Shown here one piece after another: positions 8,223-17,926 of a stretch of DNA of 64,000 nucleotides. Numbering within the stretch: position 1 is the stretch's first letter; each line of letters opens with the position of its first letter. Below the pieces are notes generated by a model. The model was not told the origin of the DNA. It made no database searches and saw only the letters and a program-made list of their open reading frames with translations. The translations under genes and the position numbers were made by a program. This stretch comes from Bacteroidaceae bacterium (GTDB lineage: Bacteria > Bacteroidota > Bacteroidia > Bacteroidales > Bacteroidaceae). Location: contig JAGCFP010000024.1 of the NCBI GenBank assembly GCA_017650045.1, positions 1-64,000 of the forward strand, read 5' to 3'.

Positions 8223-9179
8223 ATGAAAAAGACATTATTACTGTTATTCTCATTGGTGTTTTTCATTGCATGTAGTAAAGAAGACAACAATGGGATAAAT
8301 TGGGAGGAAATACCAAGCAATACTCCCGAAGTGAAGGAAGATCCAGAAACTCAAGAGCCAACGGATGAGACCCCGGAAATTCCTGTCAATGAGGATGATG
8401 GAGAAGAACCTAAAGACGTGGAATCTTATTACAATCCTAATTATGATTATGACGGAGCTATTGAATCTTTGAAAGTTAATGAAACTGTGGGTACCATCAA
8501 TGAGCCCTACTCTTTTGCTCCTATCATCGATTCAGATATTTGGCTTATACCTAACACTGATACCAGAATAGCTGCTTGTCAAGTACCAGAAGATATATTA
8601 AAGAACCTAACTACAGAGGCATTAGTAACCACTTGCCTTAGATATCCATGGATTCATTCATATGATTTAGCTTTTAAAAACTTTATAAAAGGTATACGAT
8701 ATTATATTGACTCCTTCAATGGTTTTAAAGAACTTCAATCCAGACCAGATGCAGTATATGAATTACTGAAGAAGTTGAGAGAGTTAGATCCTGTAGTTAT
8801 TGCTGAAGATTATAGAAAAGGTATAGACTACGGATTATATTATCCTGATAAAAGTATATTTACCTTTAAGACTTTCGATGTTTTATTAGCTTCAAACTAT
8901 TTCCCACAGATCTTTGAAGGAAAGGCGCTGGAGGTTCTTCACGAAATCATCCGATGGCAGTATCATCAGCAGATGCAATGTTATATTCTCGACTATGATA
9001 GAAGGGCTGTGGAGACCGCTCTCCTTGGTGCTCAAATCAGGCTTCATATTAATGAACTAAGTGAATGGAATGCTACTATTTTAGAGACTTTCATTAATAT
9101 AGGTTATTATTTTAAAGATAATGAAAGAGAGGATGATTACTATCTCAATAGAATTTGGAACTTAATCCGTATCGAATAA
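8223..9179 (+). CDS. Lipoprotein of unknown function with acidic linker
   Basis: A 318-residue exported protein. The signal peptide ends in FFIAC (Cys17) followed by SKEDNN, which fits the lipoprotein surface-export pattern of Bacteroidetes. Residues about 25-75 form a Pro/Glu/Asp-rich linker (EETPEIPVNEDDGEEP-like composition), after which a folded, mostly helical domain follows with many Tyr and Asp. I recognise no family and see no catalytic motif. Base composition is AT-richer than the neighbouring housekeeping genes. It is monocistronic: own promoter upstream, hairpin-forming sequences downstream, then metF. Confidence 0.75.
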   Translation: MKKTLLLLFSLVFFIACSKEDNNGINWEEIPSNTPEVKEDPETQEPTDETPEIPVNEDDGEEPKDVESYYNPNYDYDGAIESLKVNETVGTINEPYSFAPIIDSDIWLIPNTDTRIAACQVPEDILKNLTTEALVTTCLRYPWIHSYDLAFKNFIKGIRYYIDSFNGFKELQSRPDAVYELLKKLRELDPVVIAEDYRKGIDYGLYYPDKSIFTFKTFDVLLASNYFPQIFEGKALEVLHEIIRWQYHQQMQCYILDYDRRAVETALLGAQIRLHINELSEWNATILETFINIGYYFKDNEREDDYYLNRIWNLIRIE

Positions 9180-9184
9180 CCTCT

Positions 9185-9242
9185 AAAAGCAAGACATTCT
9201 TATGCTTTTCATTCTTTCCTTAGCGATTTATTAGCAAGGAAA
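9185..9242 (+). terminator. Two consecutive hairpins downstream of the lipoprotein gene
   Basis: AAAAGCA pairs with TGCTTTT (9185-9191 / 9203-9209), and TTTCCTT with AAGGAAA (9215-9221 / 9236-9242). The first ends in TTTTC, so it is the likelier terminator. Confidence 0.45.
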
Positions 9243-9303
9243 TCATAGTTATTGCTTTTTTTTCGTAAATTTGCTCGATTTATGCAAAGAAGGACTTTAC
9301 GAA

Positions 9304-10257
9304 ATGAGCGTCATAGAACAAATAAATAAACGAGATAGAACGGCCTTCTCCATCGAGTTGCTGCCTCCTTTGAAAGGGAAGGGCATAGACCATCTGTATG
9401 CTGACATTGAGCAACTTCTGGAGTTCGATCCCAGTTTCGTAAACATCACTACACATAGCAGTGAATGGGTATATAAGGAACTGGAAGGTGGACTTTTCCA
9501 GCGTCAGCGACTGCGCAGAAGACCAGGAACGGTGGCAGTTGCTGCAGCTATCCACAATAAGTATAAACTGACGGTAGTGCCTCACATTTTGTGTAGCGGT
9601 TTCACACGCGAAAGTACGGAATATGAGTTGCTTGATCTTCAGTTCCTAGGCATTTACGATCTTTTGGTGCTTCGTGGTGATAAGGCTAAAGATCAGAAGA
9701 CTTTCGAGCCCGAAGCGGATGGAAACGCTCATGCCATCGACCTTCAGAAACAGATAAACGACTTCAATCAGGGTATCTTCGTGGATGGCAGTGAAATGAT
9801 AAAGACCAAGACGCCTTTCCATTATGGTGTAGCTTGTTATCCCGAAAAGCATGAGGAAGCTCCTAATATGGAAACCGACCTTTATTGGCTTAAACAAAAG
9901 CAGGATGCTGGTGCTGAATATGCGGTAACGCAACTTTTCTATGATAATGAGAAGTACTTTAAATTTGTGAAGCGGGCGCGTGAAACAGGCATCACCATTC
10001 CCATTATCCCAGGATTGAAGCCTTTTAAGAAGCTTAGTCAGCTCAGTGTGATTCCTAAGACTTTCAAAGTGGATCTTCCTCAAGCACTCGCTAGTGAGGC
10101 AATGAAGTTGAAGACCGATGAAGAGGCCAAGGCATTGGGTATAGAATGGTGTGTGAATCAGTGTAAAGAACTGGTAAAGAATGGAGTGCCTTGCTTGCAT
10201 TTCTATACCATAGGAGCAACGGATAGTGTAAAGGCAATAGCTAAACAAATATATTAA
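9304..10257 (+). CDS. metF: 5,10-methylenetetrahydrofolate reductase
   Basis: Cytosolic flavoenzyme that reduces methylene-THF to methyl-THF, the methyl donor for methionine synthesis. The 317-residue product has the TIM-barrel landmarks of the family: FSIELLPPLKG at the N-terminus (EP-type Glu), FVNITTH, GDKAKD flavin-contact region, ACYPEKHEEAPN, AVTQLFYDNEKYF and IIPGLKP. The start at 9304 is chosen because a TTG at 9271 overlaps the -7 element TAAATTTG (9266-9273). The next gene starts 6 nt after the stop, so metF leads a four-gene run metF-holB-PSP1-gldH. Confidence 0.95.
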   Translation: MSVIEQINKRDRTAFSIELLPPLKGKGIDHLYADIEQLLEFDPSFVNITTHSSEWVYKELEGGLFQRQRLRRRPGTVAVAAAIHNKYKLTVVPHILCSGFTRESTEYELLDLQFLGIYDLLVLRGDKAKDQKTFEPEADGNAHAIDLQKQINDFNQGIFVDGSEMIKTKTPFHYGVACYPEKHEEAPNMETDLYWLKQKQDAGAEYAVTQLFYDNEKYFKFVKRARETGITIPIIPGLKPFKKLSQLSVIPKTFKVDLPQALASEAMKLKTDEEAKALGIEWCVNQCKELVKNGVPCLHFYTIGATDSVKAIAKQIY

Positions 10258-10263
10258 CAGAGC

Positions 10264-11394
10264 GTGTTCGGTTTTAAGGATGTCATAGGACAAGAGGCGC
10301 TGAAGGAAAAGTTGCGCAGAGAAGTAGATGAGGGACATATCCCCCATGCACAACTGTTTTGCGGTCCTTCAGGTGTAGGAAAATTGGCCTTAGCCTTGGC
10401 ATACGCACGCTACCTTTGTTGCACCAATCGCACGGATGGAGAAGCTTGTGGACACTGTCAGAGCTGCAAGCAATGGGAGCAACTGATGCATCCGGATGTG
10501 CATTTCATGTTCCCCATTGTGAGCAGTGAGAAGAAGAAGAAAAGCATCTGTGCTGATTACCTGACGGAATGGCGCGAATTGTTGATCAACAGCCCTTACT
10601 TCAGTTATAGTCAATGGTTGGAAGCGATTGATGCAGAGAATAGTCAAGCACTCATCTATGCTAAAGAAAGTGATGAAATCACCAAGACTTTGAACTTGAA
10701 ACCTATCCAAGGGGATTTCAAGATCACCATTATCTGGCTGCCAGAAAAGATGAATGAGCCTTGCGCCAACAAAATGCTGAAGCTGTTGGAAGAACCGCCA
10801 GAGCGCACCATCTTCTTGCTTTGCAGTGAGGAGCCAGAAAGAATGTTACCCACGATACTTAGTCGCGCACAGCGTATTAATTTGCCGAGATTAACTGAAA
10901 TTGAAATTGCAGAAGCCCTGCAAAACAAATACGGCATAGAGCCACGCGACAGTGAGACGTTGGCACATTTGGCTAATGGTAGTTTCGTAAAGGCACTAGA
11001 TCAGATACATCTCAACGAAGATAATGACAAGTATCTGGAATTATTCATCAGTCTGATGCGTTTGGCTTACGCCCGTCGTATCCGTGAGATGAAAGCATGG
11101 AGCGAAGAAGTGGCTACCTTAGGTAGAGAGAAACAAAAAGAACTGTTGACTTACTGTCAGCGCATGATACGTGAGAGTTTCATGGCCAATTTCCATCAGA
11201 AGCAAATGAGCTACATGAATTTGGAAGAGCAGAACTTCACCAGTCGCTTCGCTCCGTTTGTAAATGAGGGCAACGCCATGGGCATCATGCATGAACTCAG
11301 TGAGGCTCAGGTACATATCGAACAGAATGTGAATCCGAGGATGGTGTTCTTCGATCTATCCTTGAAAATGATCGTTCTACTCATAAGAAAATAG
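10264..11394 (+). CDS. holB: DNA polymerase III delta-prime subunit
   Basis: Clamp-loader subunit of the replicative polymerase. The 376-residue protein starts with a GTG at 10264, six bases after metF. It has the AAA+ N-terminal part with FKDVIGQEALKEKL, a P-loop-like GPSGVGKLALALAYA, the zinc-binding Cys set CCTN...CGHCQSC, the NKMLKLLEEPP segment and the LSRAQRINLPRL sensor region, followed by a helical collar domain. Delta-prime subunits typically have impaired ATPase motifs; here the Walker A Lys is present but Ser/Thr after it is replaced by Leu, as expected for a non-hydrolysing subunit. Confidence 0.93.
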   Translation: MFGFKDVIGQEALKEKLRREVDEGHIPHAQLFCGPSGVGKLALALAYARYLCCTNRTDGEACGHCQSCKQWEQLMHPDVHFMFPIVSSEKKKKSICADYLTEWRELLINSPYFSYSQWLEAIDAENSQALIYAKESDEITKTLNLKPIQGDFKITIIWLPEKMNEPCANKMLKLLEEPPERTIFLLCSEEPERMLPTILSRAQRINLPRLTEIEIAEALQNKYGIEPRDSETLAHLANGSFVKALDQIHLNEDNDKYLELFISLMRLAYARRIREMKAWSEEVATLGREKQKELLTYCQRMIRESFMANFHQKQMSYMNLEEQNFTSRFAPFVNEGNAMGIMHELSEAQVHIEQNVNPRMVFFDLSLKMIVLLIRK

Positions 11395-11421
11395 ATTACG
11401 TGACATTAGATATAATTTAGT

Positions 11422-12753
11422 ATGGCAACTACTTTTGAACAAAATAAAGCTTGTGGGTCGCTTTGCTGCAAAGGATGCGGAAGAAGTGACAAACAACTGA
11501 ATACTTTTGACTGGCTTGCAGATATTCCTGGTAATGCGGAAGAAACGGAATATGTGGAGGTGCAATTTAAGAACACCCGTAAAGGGTATTACCGTAATTC
11601 CAACAAGATTCCTTTGGAGAAGGGAGATATCGTAGCCGTGGAAGCTAGTCCTGGACATGATATCGGAGAGGTGACACTAACAGGTAGATTGGTACTGCTG
11701 CAAATGAGAAAGGCCAATCTGCGTTCAGAAGCCGACATTAAACGCATCTATCGCAAAGCGAAGCCTGTGGATATGGAGAAATATGCGGAAGCCAAGAAGC
11801 GGGAGCATAGTACAATGATTGAAAGCCGTCAGATTGCTGCAAGCTTGGATCTACAAATGAAGATTGGCGATGTAGAGTATCAAGGCGATGGAGGAAAGGC
11901 TATCTTCTACTATATCGCTGATGAACGCGTGGATTTCAGACAACTTATCAAGGTTTTAGCAGATGTTTTCCGTGTACGAATTGAAATGAAACAAATTGGT
12001 GCACGACAAGAGGCTGGTCGTATCGGAGGTATTGGTCCTTGTGGCCGTGAGCTTTGCTGCGCTGCATGGATGACTAGTTTCATTTCAGTTTCTACCAATG
12101 CTGCACGTTTCCAAGATATTTCACTAAATCCACAAAAATTGGCTGGTCTCTGTGCAAAATTAAAGTGTTGTCTGAATTATGAGATAGACAGTTACGTAGA
12201 GGCTCAGAAGCGTCTTCCTTCCCGTGAAATAGAATTGGAAACACAGGATGGCATCTTCTATTTCTTCAAAGCAGACATTCTTGCAAATACGATCACTTAC
12301 AGTTCTGACAAGAAAGTTCCTGCCAACTTAGTGACAATCACCGGTAAACGTGCTTTTGAGGTCATCGGTATGAATAGACGTGGGCAAAAACCTGATTCTT
12401 TAGCAGCTGATGGCGCACAAGGAAACAACCCACGTTCAACGGATTTGTTGGAACAAGACAGTCTTACACGTTTCGATCGTGCGAAGAAAGACAAGAAAAA
12501 GAAAAAGAAGAAAAACCAACAAAACAACGGGAATGTTGCCTCCATGAATAATCGTCCGAATGAAAGTGAGAAGGCTGCTCCTAATGAGAATAAACCTCAG
12601 AAGGATAATAAGAATGCATCACAGAGGGAACAAAGCAAACCTCAGCAAAAAGGAGGAAACAATCAACATCATCGGAAGCCACAGGATGCACGAAGAGGAC
12701 AGCAACAATCAAAGCAGCCTTCTGAAAGACAAAATAATCAAGGTCAGAGATGA
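11422..12753 (+). CDS. PSP1-domain protein (RicT/YaaT-like)
   Basis: A 443-residue cytosolic protein. Residues about 1-20 hold CGSLCCKGCGRSDKQ, and the middle has the PSP1 signature RVRIEMKQIGARQEAGRIGGIGPCGRELCC together with AGLCAKLKCCLNYE; these Cys residues match those of RicT/YaaT, a component of the Fe-S Y-complex that influences RNA processing in Bacillus. The last 110 residues are a low-complexity tail rich in Lys, Asn, Gln and Glu, including a run of ten Lys/Asp, which is common in Bacteroidetes versions. Gene order holB-PSP1-gldH is conserved in the phylum as far as I know. The 3' end overlaps gldH by 4 nt. Confidence 0.9.
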   Translation: MATTFEQNKACGSLCCKGCGRSDKQLNTFDWLADIPGNAEETEYVEVQFKNTRKGYYRNSNKIPLEKGDIVAVEASPGHDIGEVTLTGRLVLLQMRKANLRSEADIKRIYRKAKPVDMEKYAEAKKREHSTMIESRQIAASLDLQMKIGDVEYQGDGGKAIFYYIADERVDFRQLIKVLADVFRVRIEMKQIGARQEAGRIGGIGPCGRELCCAAWMTSFISVSTNAARFQDISLNPQKLAGLCAKLKCCLNYEIDSYVEAQKRLPSREIELETQDGIFYFFKADILANTITYSSDKKVPANLVTITGKRAFEVIGMNRRGQKPDSLAADGAQGNNPRSTDLLEQDSLTRFDRAKKDKKKKKKKNQQNNGNVASMNNRPNESEKAAPNENKPQKDNKNASQREQSKPQQKGGNNQHHRKPQDARRGQQQSKQPSERQNNQGQR

Positions 12754-13250
12754 AGTGTCGTAGTGAAGGGCATAAAAGTAGACATCTGATACTAAGTAGC
12801 ACATTGCTGACTTTGTGCTTATCTATCCTTATGGCTTGTGATCCTTTGGTGATTTATCACCATTATGAGCCATTGACAGATTCAAAATGGAAAGATGTCG
12901 ATACGCTTACCTTCACTCCTCAACTTCCTGATTCAGAAGTTACTTATCAAGTGGATCTGGAAATCCGGATGCTCCATTCTTACCCTTATCAAGACATCAA
13001 CATAGGATATCAGTATCTTTCACCAACGCATGAAATTGTTCAAACAGGTACTTGTCTCTTAAATCTTACCAATACTTATGCTGACAAAAATGGAAGAGGG
13101 GTAGCGGGACTCTATGCCTATCCTACAGTTTTGAAGAATCTATATGTAGAGAAAACGGGAGATTATACAATACAGGTCTTCCAACAACAAAAAGACAGTG
13201 TATTAAAGGGAATACAAGACTTAGGAATCAAATTAAGTCGGATTCATTGA
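12750..13250 (+). CDS. gldH: GldH-like lipoprotein
   Basis: A 166-residue lipoprotein (lipobox LMAC, Cys30 by the upstream start) resembling gliding-motility lipoprotein GldH: DPLVIYHHYEPL, the TFTPQLPDSEVTYQVDLEIR segment and the C-terminal LYVEKTGDYTIQVFQQ. GldH is needed for gliding in Flavobacterium but is retained in non-gliding Bacteroidales, where its role is not settled; envelope-associated function is the safest statement. Its ATG overlaps the stop of the PSP1 gene (ATGA), and its 3' end overlaps that of convergent rodA by 7 nt. Confidence 0.88.
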   Translation: MKCRSEGHKSRHLILSSTLLTLCLSILMACDPLVIYHHYEPLTDSKWKDVDTLTFTPQLPDSEVTYQVDLEIRMLHSYPYQDINIGYQYLSPTHEIVQTGTCLLNLTNTYADKNGRGVAGLYAYPTVLKNLYVEKTGDYTIQVFQQQKDSVLKGIQDLGIKLSRIH

Positions 13251-14704
13251 TTTGCATGACGTTTTCTACTAGCATCTATTCTCAGGAAAATAAACAGCAG
13301 AATAGTGAATCCCCAAAGCGAGGAACCTCCATAACTAAAGAAAGGCAACGGAATGCCAATAACAGGCGTCAATCCCGTCACCATACCTATATTTATAAAG
13401 AGGTGGAAAAGGAAAATACTCGCAACAGAATATCCATAGACTCGTCCGAAAGTTGAAACCTGACGCTCTGCAACATGAATCAATCGCAAGATTAAGCAAA
13501 GGAATAGCAATAATACCCCTGCTGCTCCAATAAAACCTTGCTCTTCTCCGATGGTGCAGAAAATGAAATCAGTATCTTGTTCGGGTACGTACTTCAGTTT
13601 CGTTTGTGTGCCATTAAGGAACCCTTTACCCGTCAATCCTCCAGAACCAATAGCAATCATGGATTGGTTGACATTGTAGCCTGTACCTCTGGCGTCTTCT
13701 TCCATACCCAGTGTCACTTTGATACGTGTACGTTGGTAATCTTTCAATACATCATTGAAAAAATAGTCGCATGAATAGAGAAAGGCTACCGAGCCTAATG
13801 TGAATAATCCAACGAGAAAATACGTCAACTTGTTGGCAATCAGTGAAACAACAGACAGGTATCCTATTGTCAACACACATAGTCCGATTTCTACCCAAAT
13901 CAAATCAAAAGGAACAATGAATTTAGATATCAAATAAGCAAAAACTAATCCTACCAAGGTAATTACCAAGATATTACGTGTATGTATCCATTTTCGCGTA
14001 TAGTTCCATACTAATCCTGCAGAAAACAGTAGAATGGTAAGAAGTACCACAAACTTTCCTAAAGAAGCCGTAATGTTTTCTAAAGGAACATCTCCAAATT
14101 TTATGCCCACGATGAAATAGAATACTGCACAAACCATGCTATAAAGAACAACCCCTGGCATTCCTTCTCTATACAAAACAAGCAAGAAAGCTGAATAAAC
14201 TAAAGCGGAGCCTGTCTCCTTCTGGAGCACTATGAGTATCATGGGAACAAAGATAATAGCAGCTACTATAGAAGCATTCTTCAGATTATTCAACACAAAG
14301 TTGTATGTCCCCATAAATCGTGCTAAACAGAGCGCGGTTGCAAATTTAGCAAACTCGGCTGGTTGTATACTCACAGGACCAAAAACTAACCAAGAGCGGG
14401 AGCCTTTCGTATCTGGTGCTATAAAAATGGTAACTACCAAAAAAATAAGCAGTAGTGCATAAATAGGATAAGATAAAATTTCATAGAGGTCATCATCGAG
14501 CATCATGATAATGAATGCCAAGCCAAAGGAGCACAATATCCAAGTCAACTGCTTTCCTGCTCTTGAGGTGAAACTTAAAAAATCAGTATCTCCGAAATTA
14601 TAACTCGCACCACACACACTCATCCATCCTAAAACCAGCAAGATCAGATATAACACTATAGATACCCAATCCATCGTTTTCCATATGCTGTCTCTTTCTT
14701 TCAA
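13244..14704 (-). CDS. rodA: Rod-shape peptidoglycan polymerase RodA
   Basis: SEDS-family glycosyltransferase that polymerises peptidoglycan strands during cell elongation, working with the PBP2 encoded directly upstream. The 486-residue product has about ten to twelve membrane segments and the family motifs SRSWLVFGPVSIQPAEFAKF, FIFCTIGEEQGFIGA and PLPFFSYGGSSL. It is about 100 residues longer than E. coli RodA because of an inserted hydrophobic stretch (about residues 215-310) typical of Bacteroidetes homologues. Last gene of the mre cluster, 14 nt after mrdA. Confidence 0.95.
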   Translation of the reverse strand: MKERDSIWKTMDWVSIVLYLILLVLGWMSVCGASYNFGDTDFLSFTSRAGKQLTWILCSFGLAFIIMMLDDDLYEILSYPIYALLLIFLVVTIFIAPDTKGSRSWLVFGPVSIQPAEFAKFATALCLARFMGTYNFVLNNLKNASIVAAIIFVPMILIVLQKETGSALVYSAFLLVLYREGMPGVVLYSMVCAVFYFIVGIKFGDVPLENITASLGKFVVLLTILLFSAGLVWNYTRKWIHTRNILVITLVGLVFAYLISKFIVPFDLIWVEIGLCVLTIGYLSVVSLIANKLTYFLVGLFTLGSVAFLYSCDYFFNDVLKDYQRTRIKVTLGMEEDARGTGYNVNQSMIAIGSGGLTGKGFLNGTQTKLKYVPEQDTDFIFCTIGEEQGFIGAAGVLLLFLCLILRLIHVAERQVSTFGRVYGYSVASIFLFHLFINIGMVTGLTPVIGIPLPFFSYGGSSLWGFTILLFIFLRIDASRKRHANQ

Positions 14705-14718
14705 GTAAAGCCCTCCTC

Positions 14719-16581
14719 TTACCTTACTTCATCTCCATAAAAGATGGTTTGATTAGATATCCTCTCTGCCAATGCCTCATTACTAGGCGACAATTCTCCA
14801 TGAAGGTACATATCCATCATAATGCCTCCAATAGGAACACCGAAAGTTGCGCCAAAGCCACCATTCTCCACATATACAGCAATGGCGATTTCTGGATCAT
14901 TCATAGGAGCGAAACCCATAAACGCTGAATGGTCCTTACCGCGATTCTGAGCAGTTCCCGTCTTTCCACAGACTTCCACACCTGGTAATATGCCGTTCAG
15001 AGAGCGACACGTACCTCCAAGTACAGCCATTCTCATACCTTGTGCTACATCATCATAATGCCTGCGTTCAATATTTGTCTGGCGTGGTGTCACATAAATA
15101 CTATCCAAAGGTGTATCCTCAATCTCCTTCACCACATGAGGTGTGTAGAAATAACCTCTATTGGCAATAGTGGCTCCCAAATTTGCAATTTGTAGAGGAG
15201 TGGCAAGTATTTCTCCCTGTCCAATAGCGATACTGATAATACTCAATCCATTCCATCTCGTTCCTAAAGCACTTGTATAATAATCAGAATTAGGAATAAA
15301 ACCTCGTTGCTCACCAGGAAGATCCGTTCCAAGCTTGTAACCAAATCCTTGATCAACCATGTGGTCTTTCCACACCGTCAAAGCAGCCTGTGAACTTTCA
15401 TACTTATCATTGCTATTGTCTAGCATACGATGGAGTCCCCAGCAAAAATAACCATTACAGGAGGTTGAGATGGCTGGAATCAGAGACAATGGCGAGCCAT
15501 GTCCGTGACATCCTACACGCAAACCTCCAAATATAAATCCGTGATAACAAGGAAATGAGGTTGTTTCAGAATCTATCACTCCCTCTTCCAAAAAAGTCAA
15601 TGCTTGCGCTGTCTTGAATGTAGATCCTGGAGGATAAGTACCCATAATGGCACGATTAAGCAAAGGCTTCCTATTATCTTTTGAAAGTTCTGTATGGTTT
15701 TGACCACGCATGCGCCCATTAAGAAGTTTAGGATCAAACGATGGAGCTGAAACCATGCATAAAACTTCTCCTGTTTTTGGCTCTATAGCAACGATTGCAC
15801 CAATCTTTCCCTGCATGAGTCGCTCTCCTAGCATTTGCAATTTCATGTCGATGCTGAGTGTCAGATTCTTTCCTGGAACTGCAGGAGAATCAAACTCTCC
15901 ATCAAGATAATGCCCTTGTATTCTACCATGTGCATCACGGAGGAGAATCTCTACACCTTTTTCACCACGAAGATACTTTTCGTATGATTTTTCTACGCCT
16001 TGTTTGCCAATGAGGTCACCACGTACATAGTACTCATCGTCTTCCAAGTCCTTTGGAGAGACCTCTGCTACATTACCTAACAAATGAGCAGCAGAACTGA
16101 AATTGTATTTTCGTACCGACCTACGTTGAATAGTAAAGCCAGGAAACTTAAAGAGTTTCTCTTGAAACACACCAGTTTCTTCCTGAGATAACTGGGTCAT
16201 AAATACTTGTTGAGTGTATTTAGAATAACCCAGATTTTTCTTCCTGTCCTTGATATCTTCCATTCGCTTCATGAACTGATCCTTACTGATATTCAATGCT
16301 GCGCAGAAATCTAATGTATCAAGTTGGGTAATTTCATTAGGAATAAAAGTAATGTCATATGAAGGCTCATCAAATACTACCAATTCTCCACTCCTATCGT
16401 AAATTGCACCTCTGGCTGGATACTGGAGACTATGAAGAAATGCGTTACTATCTGCCTTATCTACATACTCTTCTGTCATAAGCTGAAGTACTGAAAGACG
16501 GGCAATGAAAACTGCCACTATCAACACTGCTGATGCGATAATCACATACTTACGTTTTTCATACTCCAGATGCTGTTTCAT
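14719..16581 (-). CDS. mrdA: Penicillin-binding protein 2 (peptidoglycan transpeptidase)
   Basis: Membrane-anchored class B PBP that cross-links peptidoglycan during elongation. The product has 620 residues: an N-terminal membrane anchor (about 13-33), a pedestal domain and the transpeptidase domain with the active-site STFK (in GTYPPGSTFKT), the SCN motif (STSCNGYF) and KTGTAQ. The ATG at 16581 is preferred; a TTG nine bases upstream would overlap the mreD stop. Partner of RodA in the elongasome. mreD ends 5 nt upstream and rodA begins 14 nt downstream. Confidence 0.95.
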   Translation of the reverse strand: MKQHLEYEKRKYVIIASAVLIVAVFIARLSVLQLMTEEYVDKADSNAFLHSLQYPARGAIYDRSGELVVFDEPSYDITFIPNEITQLDTLDFCAALNISKDQFMKRMEDIKDRKKNLGYSKYTQQVFMTQLSQEETGVFQEKLFKFPGFTIQRRSVRKYNFSSAAHLLGNVAEVSPKDLEDDEYYVRGDLIGKQGVEKSYEKYLRGEKGVEILLRDAHGRIQGHYLDGEFDSPAVPGKNLTLSIDMKLQMLGERLMQGKIGAIVAIEPKTGEVLCMVSAPSFDPKLLNGRMRGQNHTELSKDNRKPLLNRAIMGTYPPGSTFKTAQALTFLEEGVIDSETTSFPCYHGFIFGGLRVGCHGHGSPLSLIPAISTSCNGYFCWGLHRMLDNSNDKYESSQAALTVWKDHMVDQGFGYKLGTDLPGEQRGFIPNSDYYTSALGTRWNGLSIISIAIGQGEILATPLQIANLGATIANRGYFYTPHVVKEIEDTPLDSIYVTPRQTNIERRHYDDVAQGMRMAVLGGTCRSLNGILPGVEVCGKTGTAQNRGKDHSAFMGFAPMNDPEIAIAVYVENGGFGATFGVPIGGIMMDMYLHGELSPSNEALAERISNQTIFYGDEVR

Positions 16582-16586
16582 GACAA

Positions 16587-17084
16587 TCAATCCACCAATT
16601 TATCTACAGCCCAAATCAAACTGATGGTCAGTAGGATACAAACAACGATTCTTAACAATATTTGCAAAATGCCTACATAAGTAAAATACTCTAACATCAG
16701 CAGAGTAGAATGATGCACACAAACACACCAAGTGACATATTTCAAAAACGACCAGTTTCCAATTTGCTCTCTTCTTGGAACTAACTCTTCATCTACATCA
16801 CGGGGTGCATACATCTTTAGAAAATATGGCTGACAAAAAGCCAAAAGTACGGTAGCAGTTGCATTCAAACCTAAAGTATTAGTGAACACATCGATAGTCA
16901 GGCCTAAAAGGAAACCCACCAACATTACCACATTACGGGGTACTTTGATAGGCATCTTCAAAATGAGATAAATATATAAGAGCGGGGTACCATATCCAAA
17001 GATATAAATATGATTGAATACCAGTACCTGAAGGAGTACCAATACAACAAACCATCCCATTCTTTTCAATATGGTAAATATCAT
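16587..17084 (-). CDS. mreD: Rod shape-determining protein MreD
   Basis: A 165-residue integral membrane protein with five or six hydrophobic segments, the size and hydropathy of MreD, which links MreC to the cell-wall synthases. Sequence conservation in this family is low; the call rests on weak similarity (LGLTIDVFTNTLGLNATATVLLAF, with a conserved Asp in the second half of that helix) and on its place between mreC and mrdA. The start overlaps the stop of mreC by 4 nt. Confidence 0.9.
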   Translation of the reverse strand: MIFTILKRMGWFVVLVLLQVLVFNHIYIFGYGTPLLYIYLILKMPIKVPRNVVMLVGFLLGLTIDVFTNTLGLNATATVLLAFCQPYFLKMYAPRDVDEELVPRREQIGNWSFLKYVTWCVCVHHSTLLMLEYFTYVGILQILLRIVVCILLTISLIWAVDKLVD

Positions 17085-17926
17085 TGTTCCTTCCTATCCT
17101 CCGTATTATTTTCCAGATTATTACGTTCTTCTTTTTCTGAAGCAGCAATCACTGTTACATTCCTCAAAGCTCCAAAGTTAGAAGCCAACTTTACTTTAAG
17201 TAGAAAAGAAAGGCCATCGTTAGAGTCTGTAATATCATCCACAGTTCCTACCATAAGTCCCTCAGGAAAGACAGTAGAATAACCACTGGTAATGATAGTA
17301 TCACCCAGGGTAAATTCCGCATGTCTGGGAAGGTCTTTAAGATAGGCGGCTTGAGGATCATCTCCTTCCCAATGAAGATAACCAAAGTAATCAGTTCCCT
17401 TTATCTTACAGCTTAGATTCATCTGACTGTTTAGTAAGGAAATAACCAAAGAGTAGTGATCAGAAACTTTATAGACAATTCCAACCACTCCCTGAGCATC
17501 CAATACACCCATATCCTCCTTTATGCCAGATGAACGACCTCTGTTTAAAGTAATGAAATTATCCAACTTATGCAGCGTATTATTAATTACCCTTGCACCT
17601 ATAGTCGTAAATATTTCATCATTTGAAGGGATATGGTAAAGGGAGTCAGCAATCAAGTCTTTATACTTACTCTCAGCGTAAACAGCCCTTCGCTCCAGTT
17701 CCATGTTCCTTTGAAGCAGTTCCTCATTGATTTGTTTCAACCCCAGATATTCACTAGTTATTCTCTGGACTTGATACACGGTCCCAACCACTCCATTAGC
17801 AGAAGTTAACAGGACACTCTGCTGATATCTGTTGTATCTGAACAAGAGTAACAAGCTGGCTACTTCCAAGATGATGAAAAAGAACCAGTAATGATACCTT
17901 ATCAGAAACGCCAGTAACCTACGCAT
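17081..17926 (-). CDS. mreC: Rod shape-determining protein MreC
   Basis: A 281-residue periplasmic protein anchored by one N-terminal membrane helix (about 12-30), followed by a coiled coil (about 60-95, LKQINEELLQRNMELERRAVYAES-like heptads) and the beta-barrel domain with ITLNRGRSSGIKEDMGVLDAQGVVGIV and ITSGYSTVFPEGLMVG. It scaffolds PBP2 and RodA. The gene starts at the last base of the mreB stop (TAATG) and overlaps mreD by 4 nt. The charged, Asn/Glu-rich C-terminus is a lineage extension. Confidence 0.95.
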   Translation of the reverse strand: MRRLLAFLIRYHYWFFFIILEVASLLLLFRYNRYQQSVLLTSANGVVGTVYQVQRITSEYLGLKQINEELLQRNMELERRAVYAESKYKDLIADSLYHIPSNDEIFTTIGARVINNTLHKLDNFITLNRGRSSGIKEDMGVLDAQGVVGIVYKVSDHYSLVISLLNSQMNLSCKIKGTDYFGYLHWEGDDPQAAYLKDLPRHAEFTLGDTIITSGYSTVFPEGLMVGTVDDITDSNDGLSFLLKVKLASNFGALRNVTVIAASEKEERNNLENNTEDRKEQ

